Shown: positions 29,301-44,300, numbered from the stretch's first letter. The stretch: DNA of 64,000 nt from Sipunculus nudus (GCA_026874595.1 CM049310.1:15228058-15292057), one strand, 5' to 3'. The notes: generated by a model from the sequence alone, not told the origin. Numbers and translations are program-made.

Positions 29301-32300
29301 CTGGTTAAGGATCATATATCTCATCACGAACAGTTAACCTTACCTTATACACCTAGTTAAGGATCATATATCTCATCACGAACAGTTAAACTTACCTTAT
29401 ACACTTGGTTAAGGATCATATATCTCATCACACACAGTTAACCTTACCCTATACACTTGGTTAAGGATAATATATCTCATCACACACAGTAAACCTTACC
29501 TTTTACACCTGGTTAAGGATCATATATCTCATCACGAACAGTTAACCTAACCTTATACACCTGGTTAAGGATCATATATCTCATCACGAACAGTTAACCT
29601 AACCTTATACACCTGGTTAAGGATCATATATCTCATCACGAACAGTTAACCTAACCTTATACACCTGGTTAAGGATAATATATCTCATCACACACAGTTA
29701 ACCTTACCTTATACACCTGGTTAAGGATCATATATCTCATCACGAACAGTTAACCTAACCTTATACACCTAGTTAAGGATCATATATCTCATCACGAACA
29801 GTTAAACTTACCTTATACACCTGGTTAAGGATCATATATCTCATCACGAACAGTTAAACTTACCTTATACACCTGGTTAAGGCTAATATATCTCATCACA
29901 CACAGTTAACCTTACCTTATACACCTGGTTAAGGATCATATATCTCATCACGAACAGTTAATCTAACCTTATACACCTAGTTAAGGATCATATATCTCAT
30001 CACGAACAGTTAAACTTACCTTATACACCTGGTTAAGGATCATATATCTCATCACGAACAGTTAACCTCACCTTAAACACCTGGTTAAGGATAATATATC
30101 TCATCACGAACAGTTAACCTTACCTTATACACCTGGTTAAGGATAATATATCTCATCACACACAGTTAACCTTACCTTATACACTTGGTTAAGGATAATA
30201 TATCTCATCACACACAGTTAACCTTACCTTATACACCTGGTTAAGGATAATATATCTCATCACACACAGTTAACCTTACCTTATACATTTGGTAAAGGAT
30301 AATATATCTCATCACACACAGTTAACCTTACCTTATACACTTGGTTAAGGATAATATATCTCATCACACACAGTTAACCTTACCTTATACACCTGGTTAA
30401 GGATAATATATCTCATCACACACAGTTAACCTTACCTTATACACCTGGTTAAGGATCATATATCTCATCACACACAGTTAAACTTACCTTATACACCTGG
30501 TTAAGGATAATTTATCTCATCACAAACAGTTAACCTTATCTTATACACCTGGTTAAGGATAATATATCTCATCACACACAGTTAACCTTACCTTATACAC
30601 CTGGTTAAGGATAATATATCTCATCACACACAGTTAACCTTACCTTATACACCTGGTTAAGGATAATATATCTCATCACGAACAGTTAAACTTACCTTAT
30701 ACACCTGGTTAAGGATAATATATCTCATCACGAACAGTTAACCTTACCTTATACACCTGGTTAAGGATAATATATCTCATCACACACAGTTAACCTTACC
30801 TTATACACTTGGTTAAGGATAATATATCTCATCACACACAGTAAACCTTACCTTATAAACCTGGTTGACCAGCTGTAATGGATACTGGGTTGGTAGCTGT
30901 CTGAGAGTGTTCCCCAGTACTTCACAGTACTGCAGGGCCTGAAAACACATAATATCAAGATATTCATTATTGTGACTTGTTAGTTTAACAGCTTTGTAGT
31001 TATCACAAGACAAAAGTAGGATTGGAAATATTGAAAAAGTAGGACTTAAAAGGGGATCCCACAGAGGAAACAATATTATTCATTCTTGGTTTCATTTTAT
31101 CATCATACTATCATATAGTTTATAGTTTTATATCAAAAACTCAATGTTCAGTCTAAGTTTGGTTGTTTGTTCATTGTTGATAAAATTGGGAGGTGATGGT
31201 TAGGTGAAATGTAAATACTGATTATACACAAGGGATTATCACTAAAATAGTTATTTTTAATAAATTAATGCTTAGAATTAATTTAAATAACTGCACTTGC
31301 AATTGGTGGCCACAACTTAGCAATGTTCTGATGAGACTTAAAAAGGCTACATGTTTCAACTGCATTTAATTTTCCTTGTTAAGTATAAACTCAGGACCTT
31401 TTTTTCAAAATCATATTTGGTTGCAAATAGCATCCAGCTTACTATCACATTACATAGTATTCAAATGAAACTAATTTTTACAATTTCTTTATTTAAACAA
31501 ATTTTGAATAATCATCAAGAAATCAGTGAAACCAAATCTGACTACCTCTTCTGCCATGCCATTCTCTGCCAGACGTGTTGCATACAGGTACTTGAACACT
31601 TGGAAATTGTGCAGCACAAACAATGGGTTGCCTAGCGACATCGCATACTCATATACCTCTGTACACTGAATAGCTTCATTGGATGCAAATTCTTCCAGAG
31701 GTAGGCTGTAAAAACAGTATATTTAAAATACTGTAAGATTCATATATTATAACACAAATACCATAAATCTAGAAAGTATTATATCAGGTTGTCTTTACCT
31801 ACAGTTACCATAAAAATTAAAATATCATTCTATAAAAACTGTTGCAAATTCTTACATGGAAAATTCCCTTAATTGATTACATGACTATAAGATTGGGAAT
31901 GTTTATCCTGTCCATTACAAATTTTAGGATTTACGGTAAACTGTCATCACACAGGTGTCTACTGCTCACAGTGACCTAAAACAACACAGTGCAATCCTTA
32001 TCATTTACACATGACAGAATGGAGCACCACTACGAGTCTTCATGAGAAGTTACATCACAAAACTAGGGGCCCATGGGTCTCGACGCTCAGCTGCATTTGT
32101 CTATAAGGATATATGTTTATGAGGTTTTTCAAAATATTGGTCCTGTGATCAGTTTGAAGCCAACCTGTCAACCCATACTGGAGTTATCATCCATAAAATA
32201 CTTTGTGAATGGATGGGCCATGTGACCTAAACCTTTGACTTAGTGACTCCAAAATCAAAAGGAAACTTCCCCTATTGGCAGATGCACCACATGTCAATGA

Positions 32301-35300
32301 TGGAAGGATTGAGATGAAAAGTTTGGCTTAAAATGCATCCACAATCTTTCTAAAGTAGTGGGTCCTGTGACCTTGACCTTTGATCTCATGACCCAAGAAT
32401 CAACAGTTCTTACTTTATTGTGGGCTATATAAAAGGCAAGTTTAAAACCAATATATTAAACCAAACTGGTGTTATCATCTGGAAACTTATATGTGGACAG
32501 ATGGCCTCAATGACCTTGACCTTTGGACCCCAAAATCTATAAGTTACTTCCACTATTGGCAGATGAGCAACACCTGGAAGATGGAAGGTTTGGGACAGAA
32601 AGTTTGGATAAAAATACATCAACATTATTTTTAAAGAAGTGAGTCCTGTGACTTTGACCTTTGGCCTTATGACCATAAAATCAAAAGGGTTCTTACATTA
32701 TTGGTTGGTCATATGTAAGTCAAAATTGAAACCAATATGTCAATCCAAACTGGATTTATCATCCAGAAACAAATATGTGGACAGATGGGCCCCTGTGACC
32801 ATGACCTTTGATTTTGTGACCCCCAAATCAATCAGGTTCTTCCCCTATCGGCAGCTCAGCTATATGTGCAAGATGGAAGGTTTGGGATGAAAAGTTTGGC
32901 TTAAAATGCATTCACAATCTTTCTTAATAACTGAGTACTATGACCTTGACCTTTGACCTCATGACCTTAAAATTGAACAGAATCTTTCCCTATTGGCAGA
33001 TTAGCTTGAAGATGGAAGGTTTGCGATGAAAAGTTTGGCTTCAAATGTATATGCAATCTTTTTAAAGAAATGAGTCCTGTGACCTTGACCTTTGATCGCT
33101 GGACTCCCAAAATCAACACGGTTCTTACTTTAGTGGTGAGCCATATATCAGTTAAGTTTGAAACAAATATGTCAAACTAAACTGGCGTTATCATCTGGAA
33201 ACTAATTCGTGAACAGATGGCCCCTGTGACCTTGACCTTTGACCTTGTGACCCCAAATTCATTTATGCTCTACCCATACTGGCAAGTCAGCTAAATGCGC
33301 AAGATTGAAAGTTTGAGATGAAAAGCTTGGCTTAAAATGCAGCCATAATCTTTTTAAAAAAGTGAGTCCTGTGACCTTGACCTTTGACCTCGTGACCCCA
33401 AAATCATATATGTTCTTGCTTTAGTGCATTCACTATGCTTCAGCTTTTTGAAAACTGTTCGGCAAAGTCAAAACAAAAGGCCTCACTCACACCTCCTGAG
33501 GGGTCTTCCGGGGCTGCCCTAAAACACGGAATGCGGAACAGGGGTCAAAATAAAAATTTAACAAATCGCCTATGTTGAAATATGTTTATTACTATAAATT
33601 ATGTCATGAAACATTCACCAATTTCAAAGTTATGACACTTTTTATATCTTTGTTCCGTTCCGTTTCATAAATTAGGCCCCTGAAACATGTTCCATGGTCT
33701 GCTCCGTTACGTGTTTTAGGGCAGGCCCGGAAGACCCCCCAGGAGGTGTGAGTGAGGCCTTATGTTTTGACTTTGCCGAACTGATTTCAAAAGGCCGAAG
33801 TGTAGTGAACGGCTTTAGTGGTGGGCCATATGTAAGTCAAGTTTGAAATCCATACGTCAATCGAACCTCGAGTTATCATCTGGAAACAAATTTGTGTGGA
33901 TGGACGGATGGACAGACAGACAGACAGAAAAACAGACAGACAGACAAGGTGATTACTATGGGGCATCCACTTGTGATCAGTAAACACACCAGGTTTTGGG
34001 ACACTAGATGTAATCACTGCTGAGAAACTGACATGATTGTTGTCATTTTATAGTTAAAAAAAATACAAAAATATTTGTTTAAAATATAAAAAAATACAGG
34101 TGGCGCCACCACTTTTTGGGAACTGACAAAACTAGTCATGGTCAATATTCAAGGCAAGATTCATGACAATCCATGCATTAATTATCAAGATATTGGAGGT
34201 TTTGTATCAAAGTTTTTATTATTCTGGGGGGTACTTTCAAGCCCCACTGTGTGGAGAATATAGGTCGCAGTGACCTTATTTCAAGTTTCCAAGGAGATTT
34301 TTTATTGACCTCCCTGGATGCCAACTTACAAGTTTCTAGGGCCAGCAGTTACGATTTGTGCCCTGCTAACGGATGGCCGGACACCCAGACGGACAAAGCA
34401 CCATCCCTATACCCCAGTTGACTTACAGTCAGCTGAGCTTAAAACTCATAATAACTGTGGTTAGCTTTATGTTCATGATGGATTCATATTTGCAATATTC
34501 ACAAAAGGAGAATTATCATGATAACAAAACCTTTGTACATAAGATGCTCCATTTGAATAGATGAACAGCCACATACACAATAGTCTCATTGGTATCTCAT
34601 CAATACATTATCCTTGAGTGTGGCATTAAAAGGCAAATAATGATATTATGAACTAGAATACAGGTAGTCAACAAGCAACCACGTGTATCCGCCAAAATCA
34701 GAGTGGAACAGGTGAAGTGAGGCATGGATCGAGTGGCAAGGGGAAATAGTGAGGTGTGTTGCATATTAGCATGGATGTCTGCAGCCGAAATGTGTATGTA
34801 GGTGGCGCCACCTGCAAAAAAAAAAATCGAGAAAGCTAACCAAGATGTATAAACATGCAAAATTTAAGGCAGATAAGTCAAACCATTACTGAGATATAAG
34901 TGATTTTAGCCCACGGCAGACAAACAGACGGACGCTGTGCAAAAATGGTTGCAGGTGGCCCCTCCAGTTTTGTGTATGATAAAGAGCTATGTGAGATCTA
35001 TACATGCAAAAAATTTTGGCCCAATCGGTCAAACGGTTCCCAAGATATGAGCTTGGATGTCAGCAGCATAAACTAAAATGTAGGTGGTGCCACCTGTCAT
35101 AAAATCAAGATAGCTGTTCAGGATGTATAAACCTGCAAAATTTTAGGCAGATATGTGAAACCACTGCCGAGATAGGAGTGATTTTATCCCACGGCAGACA
35201 AACAGACGGACGTTATGCAAAAATGGCTGCAGGTGGCGCCACCAGTTTTATGTATGGTATAGAGCTATGTGAGATCTATACACATGCAAATTTCCAGGAA

Positions 35301-38300
35301 GATACGTCAAACCAGTCCGGAGATATAAGCATGGATGTCTGCAGCGCGAATGTGAATGTAGGTGGCGCCACCTGTCATAAAATCAAGAAAGCTATCCAGG
35401 ATGTATACACATGCCAAATTTCAGGTTAATTAGTCAAATCATTGTGGAGATAGGAGTGATTTTAACCCAAGGCAGACGAACAGATGGACACTGTGCAAAC
35501 ATGGTTGCAGGTGGCGCCACCATTTTTTGTGTATGTTATAAAGCTATCAAAGGGCTACATTTGCTACATTTGAACAAAATTTCCTGATCGGTCAAATGGT
35601 TCCCGAGATATGTGGGTTTATGTGTGAAAACAACGCACAAATGGACGCTGGGCAGAGAGGAAAGGTCAGAGGTCAATGCAAATTGGTAGGGCACCAGTTC
35701 ACATGTGACCCGATAATTGGTGCAAGTTTCGGAAAAATCTGGCCAGTAGTCTCAGAGGAGTTCTCCCGAAACAAACGCGGTGGCGGCGGAACCCAGTCAA
35801 AAACATAGTATCTGCAAAACTTTGTTTTGGCGGATACAATAATATTACATCTTCTTTGTCACCAATAACTCAAGGACTGATATCATGAAGCATGTCTGAT
35901 CTCTAATATTATCTGGAAATACCAGGAATTTTAAATTGTTCGACATTCCCTATGGTCTTACTGAATTTTTTCAAGATTCTGAGCACGTTGTTCTTATACT
36001 ATGGGTATAATGGTTTCTCCATACAGGTTACTATATGGTGATAAAACAAGAAATGTAACCTTCATGGAACACTGACAAAGTGAAAATTGTAATACTTCAG
36101 CAGCACATATATGACGCCAATCAAGAGCATAAGCCACAGACGCTTACCTAAGACGACTTCCAATGAGCACCATCTTGGCCGTCTTATTGTTGTATGATCC
36201 AAGAGGCTGCTGAGCCATCAGGTAACAGAAATGACTAGCGTACAGGTAACCCTTACCAGCTGAAAGAAAGGATGGATGAATATACATGTGTAGAATACAT
36301 CTCAATATATCAACTGGTTATCAATTACATCCACATAACCATGAAACCCAGAATATACACTAGATGTATCGGAACGACACTAATGCCCCCGCCTGGGGCA
36401 AATTAGAAACATTTGTTAAATTTTGTAAAATTTTTTAAGTTCAGGAGGTGTTGTATGGTCAAAAGTAGGTCAAAAAGGGCAAAATGCAACTCGATCTGTA
36501 ACGGGTCATTATCAAGCAACACACCAAAAATCATGCCAGTATATGCAGGCATTGTGAAAAGGTCAATACATGTGCATTTTTCATAAAAATTCTGTCTTTC
36601 ATGAAATTTTCTATGTTCAGGATCTGTCATATGGTCAAAAATAGGTTAACTGGGACGAAACGCGAACTCGATCTGTAAGTGGTCATTATGCGCCCACAGA
36701 CCAAACATTAGGCCATTATCTGTAAGCATTGCATTGCGAAACTAGAATATTTGCAAAAGCTGATAATCAGTTATAAATTTAAATTGGAGAGGTATGTACC
36801 ATGTTTCATAACAATTCACCAAATGCTTCCTGAGAAATAAGCTCCTAAGTTTTTTTCTATACCAAGCTCTGTGACCTTGAAAAGTAGGTCAAGACCACCC
36901 ATCTTTGAACTTGACCAAGATTTTGTATATATAATGCAAAAGCACTGAAGTTATGAAGTTCCTGTGTTGAATACCTTTGGAGATATCCTGCACAAAAGGC
37001 CAAAATTGAAAAATCTGATAAAATTTCATAAAAAAATCAGAAATTGCAGGTGGCGCCACCAAAATTGTGCAGCAGGTACAGACCATCAGTCCCAATGATC
37101 ATAGTAAGTTTTGTGAAAATCCACAAAATGGTTCCTGAGATATAAGCTTCTGAGTGTTTTTCTATAATCAGCTCTAAAATGTAGAAAAATGGGTCAAGGT
37201 CACCCATCTTTGAACTTAATCTCGATTTTATCGATATACATCTTCATTGATGAAATAAAATTCCAATAGTGAATCCTTTTATAGATATCCCACTCACAAG
37301 GTAAAAGTTAACAGACGCGGAACGGACTGACGGACGGACACCGGACAGACAGATGGACGGACAGATAGACAGACAGCTTGGGTGATGACAATAGCCCATC
37401 AGCCTATGAGCTGAGGGCTAAAAACGGCTGTACATGTACATTTGTCATGAAAATTTATATTTTTAATGAAATTTTCTATGTTTAGGAGCTGTAAAACAAT
37501 CAAAAGTAGGTAAACCAGGACAAAACGTGAACTCGATCTGTAAATGGTCATTATCTGCCCACACACCAAAAATCAGGCCAATATCTGCAGGCACTGTGAA
37601 CAAAAGTCCGTACATGTGTATTTGTCATGAAAATTTCTATTTTTCATGAAATTTACTATGTTTAGGAGCCGTAAAACGGTCAAAAGTAGGTCAACTGGGA
37701 CGAAACGTGTACTTGATCTGTAACTAGTCAATATCTGCATACACACCAAAAATCAGGCCAATATCTGCAGGCATTGCGAACAAAAAACCGTACATGTGTA
37801 TTTGTCATGAAAATTTCTATTTTTCAAGAAATTTTCTATGAAATTTTCTATGTTTAGGAGCCGTAAAACGGTCAAAAGTAGGTCAACTGGGACCAAACGC
37901 GCACTCGATCTGTAACTAGTCAATATCTGCATACACACCAAAAATCAGGCCAATATCTGAAGGCATTGCGAACAAAAGTCTGTACATGTGTATTGGTCAT
38001 GAAAATTTCTATTTTTTTCATGAAATTTTCTAAGTTTAGGAGCCGTAAAACGGTCAAAAGTAGGTCAACTGGGACGAAACACGAACTCTATCTGTAACTG
38101 GTCATTATCTGCCCACACACCAAAAATCAGGCCAATATCTGCAGGCATTGCGAAAAAAAGTCCGTACAACTGTTTGATTTCGGAATGACGGAAGGACGGA
38201 CATGGGTAAAACTATATGCCCTGGCCACTTTGTGGCGGGGGCATAATAAAATTATCAATATGAATTCATTGACTTTTTAATTAATCTCTCTCTTGTTCTC

Positions 38301-41300
38301 TAAACACACACACAAAGAGATCTGTGAGCAAAAATTGTAAATGGTGCCAACACACCTAAATGTTCACATTGACACCAGTTTTCAAAGACTTTGGCCAACT
38401 GGCCATCTAGTAATTGAGACAAAACATTAAGCCAATCAATAAATATGATGCTCTGCTGCCAAATTTAACATGGAATCAATATCCTTATACAATGAAAATG
38501 CATGCTATGAATACTTCAGAAACTGGAGCTGGAGGGGTAACAATATAACTCACACCGTTTTATTGCAAGATGACAAAGTCTTAATGGTGGTTTCATTATA
38601 TTTCATGAATAGTACCATTACATCTCTCACCTAAAGTATCACCAAGAGTTATGATGCTTTTACAGGCCACTTCTTCCTTGTTTGTTTGGTTACTTAGGAT
38701 CATGGCCAGATGTGGGCGCCATCCACCCCATTTTTCATCTGCTGCAAGCTGCAATAATGCCAGTAATTTTTTATTTAGTTGGTTTAGGTCACGGATGATG
38801 CAGGTATGTGCTTTTGTATGGCATTTGCAATTAAAATGACAACACACAATATCTAATTATGGTTATTCAAATGCAACCTAAAATGTAACAAGTGACCCAG
38901 GGGTCATGACGCTCAGCTGACCAGGAAGACATTGACAAAAGTAATTTTATCATCTGAATGTCAAATTTGAATGAAATACTTTTTCCAAACTTGACCTTTT
39001 GTATAAAATCATCCAATATTCATTGGGGTACTATGGAGCTCTGTAGCATGAAGGATATGGGTAACAGACACCTATTTTCAAGGTTTACAAGATGGATTTT
39101 CAGGGGTCTCCCAGCATGTCAAAAAATAAAATTCTAGGTCCAGTTATTATGATTTGTACCCTGTTAACAGATGACCAAATGTTTATTCTGGGGGGTATTT
39201 CAAAGCCGCATAGGATGAAGAATATGGGTTACAGAGATGTAATTTCAGGTGCACAAGGAGACTTTTCAGGGGCCTCCCAGCATATCAAGAAAGGAGATTC
39301 TAGGTCAAGTCATTATAATTTGTGCTCTGTTAACAGATGACCAAATCTTTATTCTCGGAGCCATAGCATGAAGGATATGGGTAACAGAGACCTAATTTCA
39401 GATTTCCAAAGAGACTTTCCAAAGGCCTCCCTGCATGTCAAGAAAGAAGATTCTAGGTCCAGTCATTATGATTTGTGCCCTGTTAATATATGACCAAATC
39501 TTTATTCTGGGGGGTACTTCAGAGCCCCATAGCTCACAGAATATGGGTAACAGGGACCTTATTTCGGGTTTCCATGTAGACCTTTTATGGGCTTCCCTGG
39601 AGGTGAGGACAGAAGATTCTAGGTCCAGTCATTATGATTTGTGCCCTGTTTACAGATGACCAAATGTTTAAAGATCACAAAAGTAGAGAAAAAAAATTGT
39701 AAAAAATAAAAAAAATATAGCTGGCGCCACCAATCTCCAGAAACTGATGAAACACTCCATGATCAATATCCATGCAAAGAATCATGGTGATTAATGCATT
39801 AGTTGTTCAGATACTTGAGCTTTTGTATTAAATTTTGCATTATTCTGGGGGGTACTTCAGAACCCCACAGCTCGAAGAATATAGGTCACTGTGGCCTAAT
39901 TTCAGGTTTACAAGGAGAATTTCCATAGACCTCCCAGGATGTCAAGTAAGAAGATTCCAGGTCTAGCGGTTACGATTTGTGCCCTGTTAACAGACAGACG
40001 CCTGGATGGCCGGACGGACGACAGACAAAAGGTGATCCCTATAGCTCAGATGACTTTCAGTCAGCTGAGCTAAAAATTGAAAAAATACAGGTGGCGCCAC
40101 CAGAATGCAGAAACTGATGAAACATTTCATGATCAATATCCATGCAAAGAATCATGGTGATCAATATAATAATTGTTCAGATACTTGAACTTTTGTATCA
40201 AATTTTCCATTATTCTGGGGGGTACTTCGGAGCCCCATAGCTCAGAGGTTATGGGTAACAGAGACCTAATTTCAAGTTTTTAAGGAGACTTTTCATGGGC
40301 CTCTCAGCATGTCAAGAGAGAAGATTCTAGGTCCAGTTGTTACGATTTGTGCCATGTTAACAGATGACCGCATCTTATGAGGTCTCAAAAATAGAGAAAA
40401 AAATTCGTAAAAATAAAAAAAATACAGGTGGCGCCATCATACTGCAGAAACTGATGACACATTCCATGATCAATATCCATGCAAAGAATCATGGTGATCA
40501 CTGCAATAGTTGTTTAGATACTTGAGCTTTTGTATCAAATTTTCCATTATTCTGGGGGGTACTTCGGAGCCCCATAGCTCAAAGGTTATGGGTAACAGAG
40601 ACCTAATTTCAGGTTTCCAAAGAGACTTTTTATGGGCCTCCCTGCATGTCAAGAGAGAAGATTCTAGGTGTAGTCGTTACGATTTGTGCCCTGTTAACAG
40701 ATGGCCGCATCTTAAGAGGTCTCAAAAATAGAGAAAAATATTGGTAAAAATCGAAAAAATACAGGTGGCGCCACCAGTCTGCAGAAACTGATGAAACACT
40801 CCATGATCAATATCCATGCAAAAAATCATGATGATCATTGCATTAGTTGTTCAGATACTTGAGCTTTTGTATCAAATTTTCCATTATTCTGGGGGGTACT
40901 TCGGAACCCCATAGCTCAAAGAATATAGGTCACAGTGACCTAATTTCAGGTTTACACGGAGAATTTCCATAGACCTCCCAGGATGTCAAGTAAGAAGATT
41001 CCAGTTCTAGCGGTTACGATTTGTGCCCTGTTAACGGACAGACGCCCGGACGGACGACGGACAAAAGGTGATCCCTATAGCTCAGATGACTTACAGTCAG
41101 CTGAGCTAAAAATCTTACTCTGTTATATGCATTTTTTTTCTTTACTGCATTCAATAAAACTTTAAACAAGTTACCCTTGCCTTAACTTGAAACAAAAGTT
41201 ACATATATAAGCCTAGACATTTAATTATCATGACATGACAGAGATTACAAACACAGAATATATGATATTTAATTTGCTGATGAGTAAAAAGAAAATATAA

Positions 41301-44300
41301 CTGATTAAATACTGAATAGGTTCCCTTTTATACTGCAGATGAATGCTTCAAATTAATATGGGGGTCCCCCCAAAAATGTATAAATGTAACTTACAGTAAC
41401 TGCAGCAGGCTGTCTGCTTGACATAAGCTGGTAAACAGTCTGCAGTGGATCATTCATTCTCATTGACAAATTTGCAAACCTGTAAGAAGATTTATGAATA
41501 TTCATGAGCTTGCTGATAACTGCTGAACTAATACTTGAATTTCTCAGGAAAAAGTGCTTATCCAAAACAAGCTGGTAAATGATACATCAAATTATAAACC
41601 TGACAAGAATGGGTCATAAAAATTAGTAAAAGAATTTACAAATGTTACAGATATGGTAAATTAATTCTCATGGTCTTATTGTATTTTTTTAAAATAATTT
41701 TTATTCTATGAATAACCGAACCTTCTTGATATATATTTGAGATTCAAACATTGTCATCCAAACATTTTAAGGGTAAACATCTGACCCAGTGTATGAAAGA
41801 ACCAGTTATACAAAATAGAAGCAGCACATTACACAGATGCAGAACTTTTCATCTTTACTCACTTTATATACTAGGATTTGAGGAAGGTGACATGTAATTT
41901 TTTTATTTAGATGAAATTTTACATGTAAATAACTGCTTAGAGTAAGGATATTCCACTAAGAGTTGGATTGCATGGTTAACTGATAAACAATACAGCACAA
42001 ACCTTGTCATGACAGAAGCATGTGTCTTGGCATCCATCTTGCTAGCAAGGAACAAACCGTGCCCCCACAGGTTGTGTTTAATTGCCCATTCTAACGCATC
42101 CTGGATAAGAGGTTCACATCACATATATGTAATACTGCCTCAAATGGTCTCTACAACTCTCTCACATGCTGGATTGTTAATGAGATTGAAGATATTCAAA
42201 CTGAATTATGAGTTGAACTTGCAAACAATATGGATTGAAACTTATAATTTAGCTTTTAAAAATTAAACAGACATTACAAAATTCTACTGGATATTAATAT
42301 GTTGCAGACTAGATGTGTCGGTACGACACAAATGCCCCCGCCTGGGGCAAATTAGAAACATTTGTAAAATTTTGAAAGAAAAATGTTTAAGTTCAGGAGG
42401 TGTCGTTTGGTTAAAAGTAGGTCAACAAGGGCAAAATTCAAACTTGATCTGTAACGGGTCATTATCAAGCAACACACCAAAAATCATGCCAGTATATGCA
42501 GGCATTGTGAAAAAAAGTCCATGTGCATTTTCCATAAAAATTTCTGTCTTTCATGAAATTTTCTATGTTAAGGAGCCGTAAAACAATCAAAAGTAGGTCA
42601 ACCGGGACGAAATGCGAACTAGATCTGTAACTGTCATTATCTGCCCACACATAAAAAATCAGGGTGGTATCTGCAGGCATTGAGGAAAAAAGTCAGTACA
42701 TATGCATTTGTTATGAAAATTTCCATTTTTCAAGAAACTTTCTATGTTCAGGAGCAGTCAAATGGTCAAAAGTAGGTCAACTGGAACAAAACAATAACTC
42801 GATCTGTAACTGGTCATTATCTGCCTACACACCAAAAATCAGGCCCGTATCTGCAGGCACTGCGAAAAAAAGTCCATACATGTGCACTTTTTTTATGAAA
42901 TTTTCTATGTTCAGGAGCCGTAAAACAGTCAAAAGTAGGTCAACCAGAACAAAACGCGAACTTGATCTGTAACTGGTCTATATCTGCCCACACACCAAAA
43001 ATCAGGCCAATATCTGCAGGCATTACGAAAAAAAGTCCGTACATGTGTATTTGTCATGAAATTTAATATTTTTCATGAAATTTTATATGTTCAGGAGCCG
43101 TAAAACGGTCAAAAGTAGGTCAACCAGAACAAAACGCGAACTCGATCTGTAACTGGTCTATATCTACATACACACCAAAAATCAGGCCAATATCTGCAGG
43201 CATTGCAAAAAAAAGTCCGTACATGTGTATCTGTCATTAATATTTCTATTTTTCATAAAAAATTTTCTAAGTTAAGGAGGCGTAAAACGTTCAAAAGTAG
43301 GTCAACCAGGACGAAACGCGAACTCGATCTGTAACTAGTCATTATCTGCCCACACACCAAAAATCAGGCCAATATCTGCAGGCATTGCGAAAAAAAGTCC
43401 GTACATGTGTATTTGTCATGAAAATTTCTATTTTTCATGAAATTTTCTAAGTTTAGGAGCCGTAAAACAGTCAAAAGTAGGTCAACTGGGACAAAACGCG
43501 AACTCGATCTGTAACTGGTCATTATCTGCCTACACACCAAAAATCAGGCCAATATCTGCAGGCATTGCGAAAAAATGACGGAAGGACGGAATTTTGGAAT
43601 GACGGAATGACGGACATGGGTAAAACTATATGCCCCCGCCACAAAGTGGCGGGGGCATAATAAAAATGAATATGAATATAATCTAAAAATTCTACAATGC
43701 TATGGTTACCCTAATACTGCATTTCAGTACTGAAAGACATGATTAATCCCTCAAGCATGGCGCCTTTTCTTGCACTTTTCCACTCATGTTCTCAGTGGAG
43801 GGGGCTCATTTCAGAAAATTTCATAAGAGGTCAAAAATGTGACTTTTCATACATATTACAATTGGTATACCATTAATGACTACTAAAATCTTATCTTTCC
43901 CTCCTGAAGGTAAGACAGTGGTTCTATAATTAGGTTCACCTTTTTCCTCCCGTAGAGCAGAAGATGACGGAACCTGTCTGTAATCTCCTCCATGGAGAGA
44001 GATGTTACTTTATTAACAGCGCTGTGGTCCAGGGTCACCTGACCCATGTCTGTGGCTCCCGTGTCTTCCATCTGTGCAGGGCTGTTAGAGATCCGCATTC
44101 CTGTCCGACTATACTCCACAGTAGTGACTTCTAACCCCTCCAGCAGAAGGTCAGCTATGTCAGTCCCAACAATAGTCTGTAAAACACACAAAAATGCTGG
44201 ATCACCTTCATACAGTGTATATAATTGTTTCCCAATAAATGCAAGTTAACCATCAGTAACTGGCTGTTGATACATTGAGACTACTAAGACCATTTATTGT

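Noticed and set aside
28565-30851. CRISPR-like appearance: regular repeats of constant period
   Set aside because: There are no unique spacers; the whole 52-bp unit repeats, and it lies in an intron of an animal gene.
28565-30851. Telomere-like motif (ggttaagg / ttaacc)
   Set aside because: The motif occurs once per 52-bp unit, not in tandem, and is explained by the exon-junction-derived unit.
38887-41165. Several similar 60-80 codon frames
   Set aside because: They recur from unit to unit of the family A array with stops and frame changes, so they are repeat artefacts, not a gene family.
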